From NCBI GenBank assembly GCA_016196785.1, contig JACPXA010000237.1, positions 1 through 5,800 on the forward strand: a stretch of 5,800 nucleotides of DNA, given 5' to 3'. Both the position numbers and the translations under genes were made by a program. Each line of letters begins with the position of its first letter. The first letter of the stretch is position 1. This document shows, in pieces, positions 4,333 to 5,800 of this stretch. Under the pieces are notes generated by a model that was given only the letters and a program-made list of their open reading frames with translations, did no database searches and was not told the DNA's origin. This DNA is from Elusimicrobiota bacterium (GTDB lineage: Bacteria; Elusimicrobiota; Elusimicrobia; 2-01-FULL-59-12; JACPXA01).

Positions 4333-5800
4333 TTATGCCGATTGATAGATGGCCTGCAAGGCTTGCAGGGCCTCATGCAGCAGAATGAACCTGTCTTTCT
4401 TCCATACGCCTAGTTGTACTTCCACTCGTGTTCGCTCAGGCAGCACTAAGGTAAAGCTCTCCTCCGATTCATCCACCCCCATTGCTGTCATCCACCCTAC
4501 CGGATCCGCTGTATCTGACGCCACAAAGATGCGTGTCTGCTCTAACCCTTGGAAATATCGTGCCACGGGCTGGGTAAATTCCCGAACCGACCGCCCGACC
4601 CGCGGCTCCATCCTCACCCGATTCATCAAAGCCTTCACCTGCCCCTTGCTCATCCCCCACTTCTGGAATTGTTGCTCCACCTGTTCCACGACCTGGCCAT
4701 CCGTCGCCCGTGTGATATCATACATCACCACGACCCATGGCCCTGAAGACTCCTTGGCGTTTTCTTCTGTCTCAGCCGCCGGTGCCAATGCCCGGAAATT
4801 CTCCTCGTGTTGCCCCACCTGTGTATAATCTGTCAACACCACCAGCGTCGGTAACTTTGCTTCACGCCCGAGCTGCTCAGGACCCTGGATGACCGCCGCC
4901 CCCCGCACGGCCTCGAGAACCGTCTGGTCTAATTTCTGTACCGCCTCCTGGACCGCCAGCCGCTTCTGTTCATACACCTGCCCCAACGTCTGGACCATCG
5001 CGGGATCTTTCACCGCCTCAGTCAACGCTCGCTTCTCCTCTGCACTCAATTGTGCCTGCACCGCCGCCAAGATTGACTCTTGCGCTCGCCCCGCCCCGAG
5101 TCCCGCCAACACCGCCAACCCCCCAGTCAAGCGTTCGAGCGCGACCTGGGCCCCCGTCTGTGTATCCACCCCCAACGCCCGCCGAATCTCACTCGGCATC
5201 TCCTTGACCACCCGCGTCACAAACTGTTCCACCCCTACCTGATACGCCACTCCACGCACCACCCCTTCTGCTCCCAGACGGCCCACGCGTGCTTGTGCTC
5301 TAACTTCCTTCGCGGCCACCTTCACAACGCCTTGCACATTCTTAACTGCTTCCACCCCTACCGGCTGCGTCTTCCCAAACACCTCGATCAGCGCGGTGAT
5401 CCCACGCTGGGTACCCACCTCAGGTTCTTCAGGGGTAGCCGTCAAGACTTCTTGCGCTTTCTCGACCACCGCCTGCTGCTGCGGAGGCATCGTCCTTGCC
5501 ATCGAAGTCATCGCAGGGTGGGACAACAATCCCACCAGTCCTATCGCCAAAAATACCATCGTAACTCTTTTCGTAACTCTCTCTATATGCGCTTTGAGCG
5601 CCTCCAGACTAGTTACTAGATGACTTTGCTCCTCAATCTCCGCTATTCCCTTTTGAGTATGCGCTAGCTGCAGATTGAGAAGAGCTACCTCACCGTTCGT
5701 CACTGGCGCATTCAATGCCTCCACCTGGTGTAGCATGGATTCTAGGGATTTCTCAGTAAGTACGCCCTGGATTTTCTCTCCTTGAAATTCTAACGAAACG
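4333..5800 (-). CDS. Large hypothetical protein with one hydrophobic segment (5' end beyond window)
   Basis: I do not recognise this protein. An ATG at 5736 would give 467 residues, but it has no Shine-Dalgarno and the frame stays open for 21 more codons to the window edge (ending GVLTEKSLES before that ATG). The gene therefore probably starts outside. Numbering from that ATG: 1-57 is charged and helical; 58-73 (VTMVFLAIGLVGLLSH) is a hydrophobic segment after KR, either a membrane anchor or, if translation began at Met60, a signal peptide with a possible cleavage after SMA. Residues 80-290 are rich in Ala, Val, Gln and Glu and look helical or coiled coil. A mixed alpha/beta C-terminal part (295-467) follows: strands LPTLVVLTDY, WVVVMYDITRA, TRIFVASDT and SFTLVLPER, ending in a helix LLHEALQALQAIY. 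The strand pattern and the Asp residues at strand ends hint at a Rossmann-like domain, but no catalytic motif is evident. Confidence 0.7.
   Translation of the reverse strand, partial: VSLEFQGEKIQGVLTEKSLESMLHQVEALNAPVTNGEVALLNLQLAHTQKGIAEIEEQSHLVTSLEALKAHIERVTKRVTMVFLAIGLVGLLSHPAMTSMARTMPPQQQAVVEKAQEVLTATPEEPEVGTQRGITALIEVFGKTQPVGVEAVKNVQGVVKVAAKEVRAQARVGRLGAEGVVRGVAYQVGVEQFVTRVVKEMPSEIRRALGVDTQTGAQVALERLTGGLAVLAGLGAGRAQESILAAVQAQLSAEEKRALTEAVKDPAMVQTLGQVYEQKRLAVQEAVQKLDQTVLEAVRGAAVIQGPEQLGREAKLPTLVVLTDYTQVGQHEENFRALAPAAETEENAKESSGPWVVVMYDITRATDGQVVEQVEQQFQKWGMSKGQVKALMNRVRMEPRVGRSVREFTQPVARYFQGLEQTRIFVASDTADPVGWMTAMGVDESEESFTLVLPERTRVEVQLGVWKKDRFILLHEALQALQAIYQSA

Noticed and set aside
5080..5619. 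179-residue plus-strand frame opposite the large hypothetical gene
   Set aside because: His/Pro/Arg-rich low-complexity translation typical of the antisense frame of a GC-rich gene; no ribosome site and no family resemblance. The same applies to the plus-strand frames at 4349-4828 and 4889-5242.

Overview
The window is a bacterial accessory region. It holds minus-strand small gene modules, one insertion sequence on the plus strand, and the 3' part of a large uncharacterised gene. Base composition looks moderately GC-rich by eye. The gene content (Phd/PIN, nucleotidyltransferase/winged-helix pair, DUF2283, ISL3) is found in environmental lineages such as Nitrospirota and Omnitrophota. No rRNA, tRNA or housekeeping marker allows a firm taxonomic call.

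Layout: (1) 75-166, a hairpin and the first copy of a dispersed repeat. (2) 152-867, a Phd/YefM-like antitoxin and a COG1569-type PIN toxin on the minus strand with a GTGA overlap; the putative promoter carries a TGTACA-centred palindrome. (3) 1066-1141, second repeat copy. (4) 1160-2355, a minus-strand pair of winged-helix protein then nucleotidyltransferase with an ATGA overlap, resembling AbiEi/AbiEii type IV toxin-antitoxin modules. It is driven by a near-perfect sigma70 promoter (TTGACA-17-TACAAT) whose -10 box lies inside a palindrome. (5) 2491-2565, third repeat copy with a terminator-like hairpin. (6) 2567-4171, a DUF2283 gene split by a complete ISL3-family element (2617-3973) with perfect 21-bp terminal inverted repeats and an exact 8-bp target duplication; the original 79-residue protein can be rebuilt. 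(7) 4223-4291, a compact inverted-repeat element. (8) 4333-5800, a long minus-strand reading frame still open at the window edge, with one hydrophobic segment and no recognised family.

The least ordinary pattern is the repeat. Three copies sit in the same orientation, each just 3' of a minus-strand gene or operon, and two of the three units carry a recognisable promoter of their own (the third has a weaker candidate). This gives a cassette-like series of [promoter - toxin-antitoxin-like genes - repeat]. The repeat could be a mobile 3'-UTR/terminator module, a recombination site, or a record of homologous exchange. No integrase is present and canonical integron attC boxes are not visible, so an integron is not claimed.
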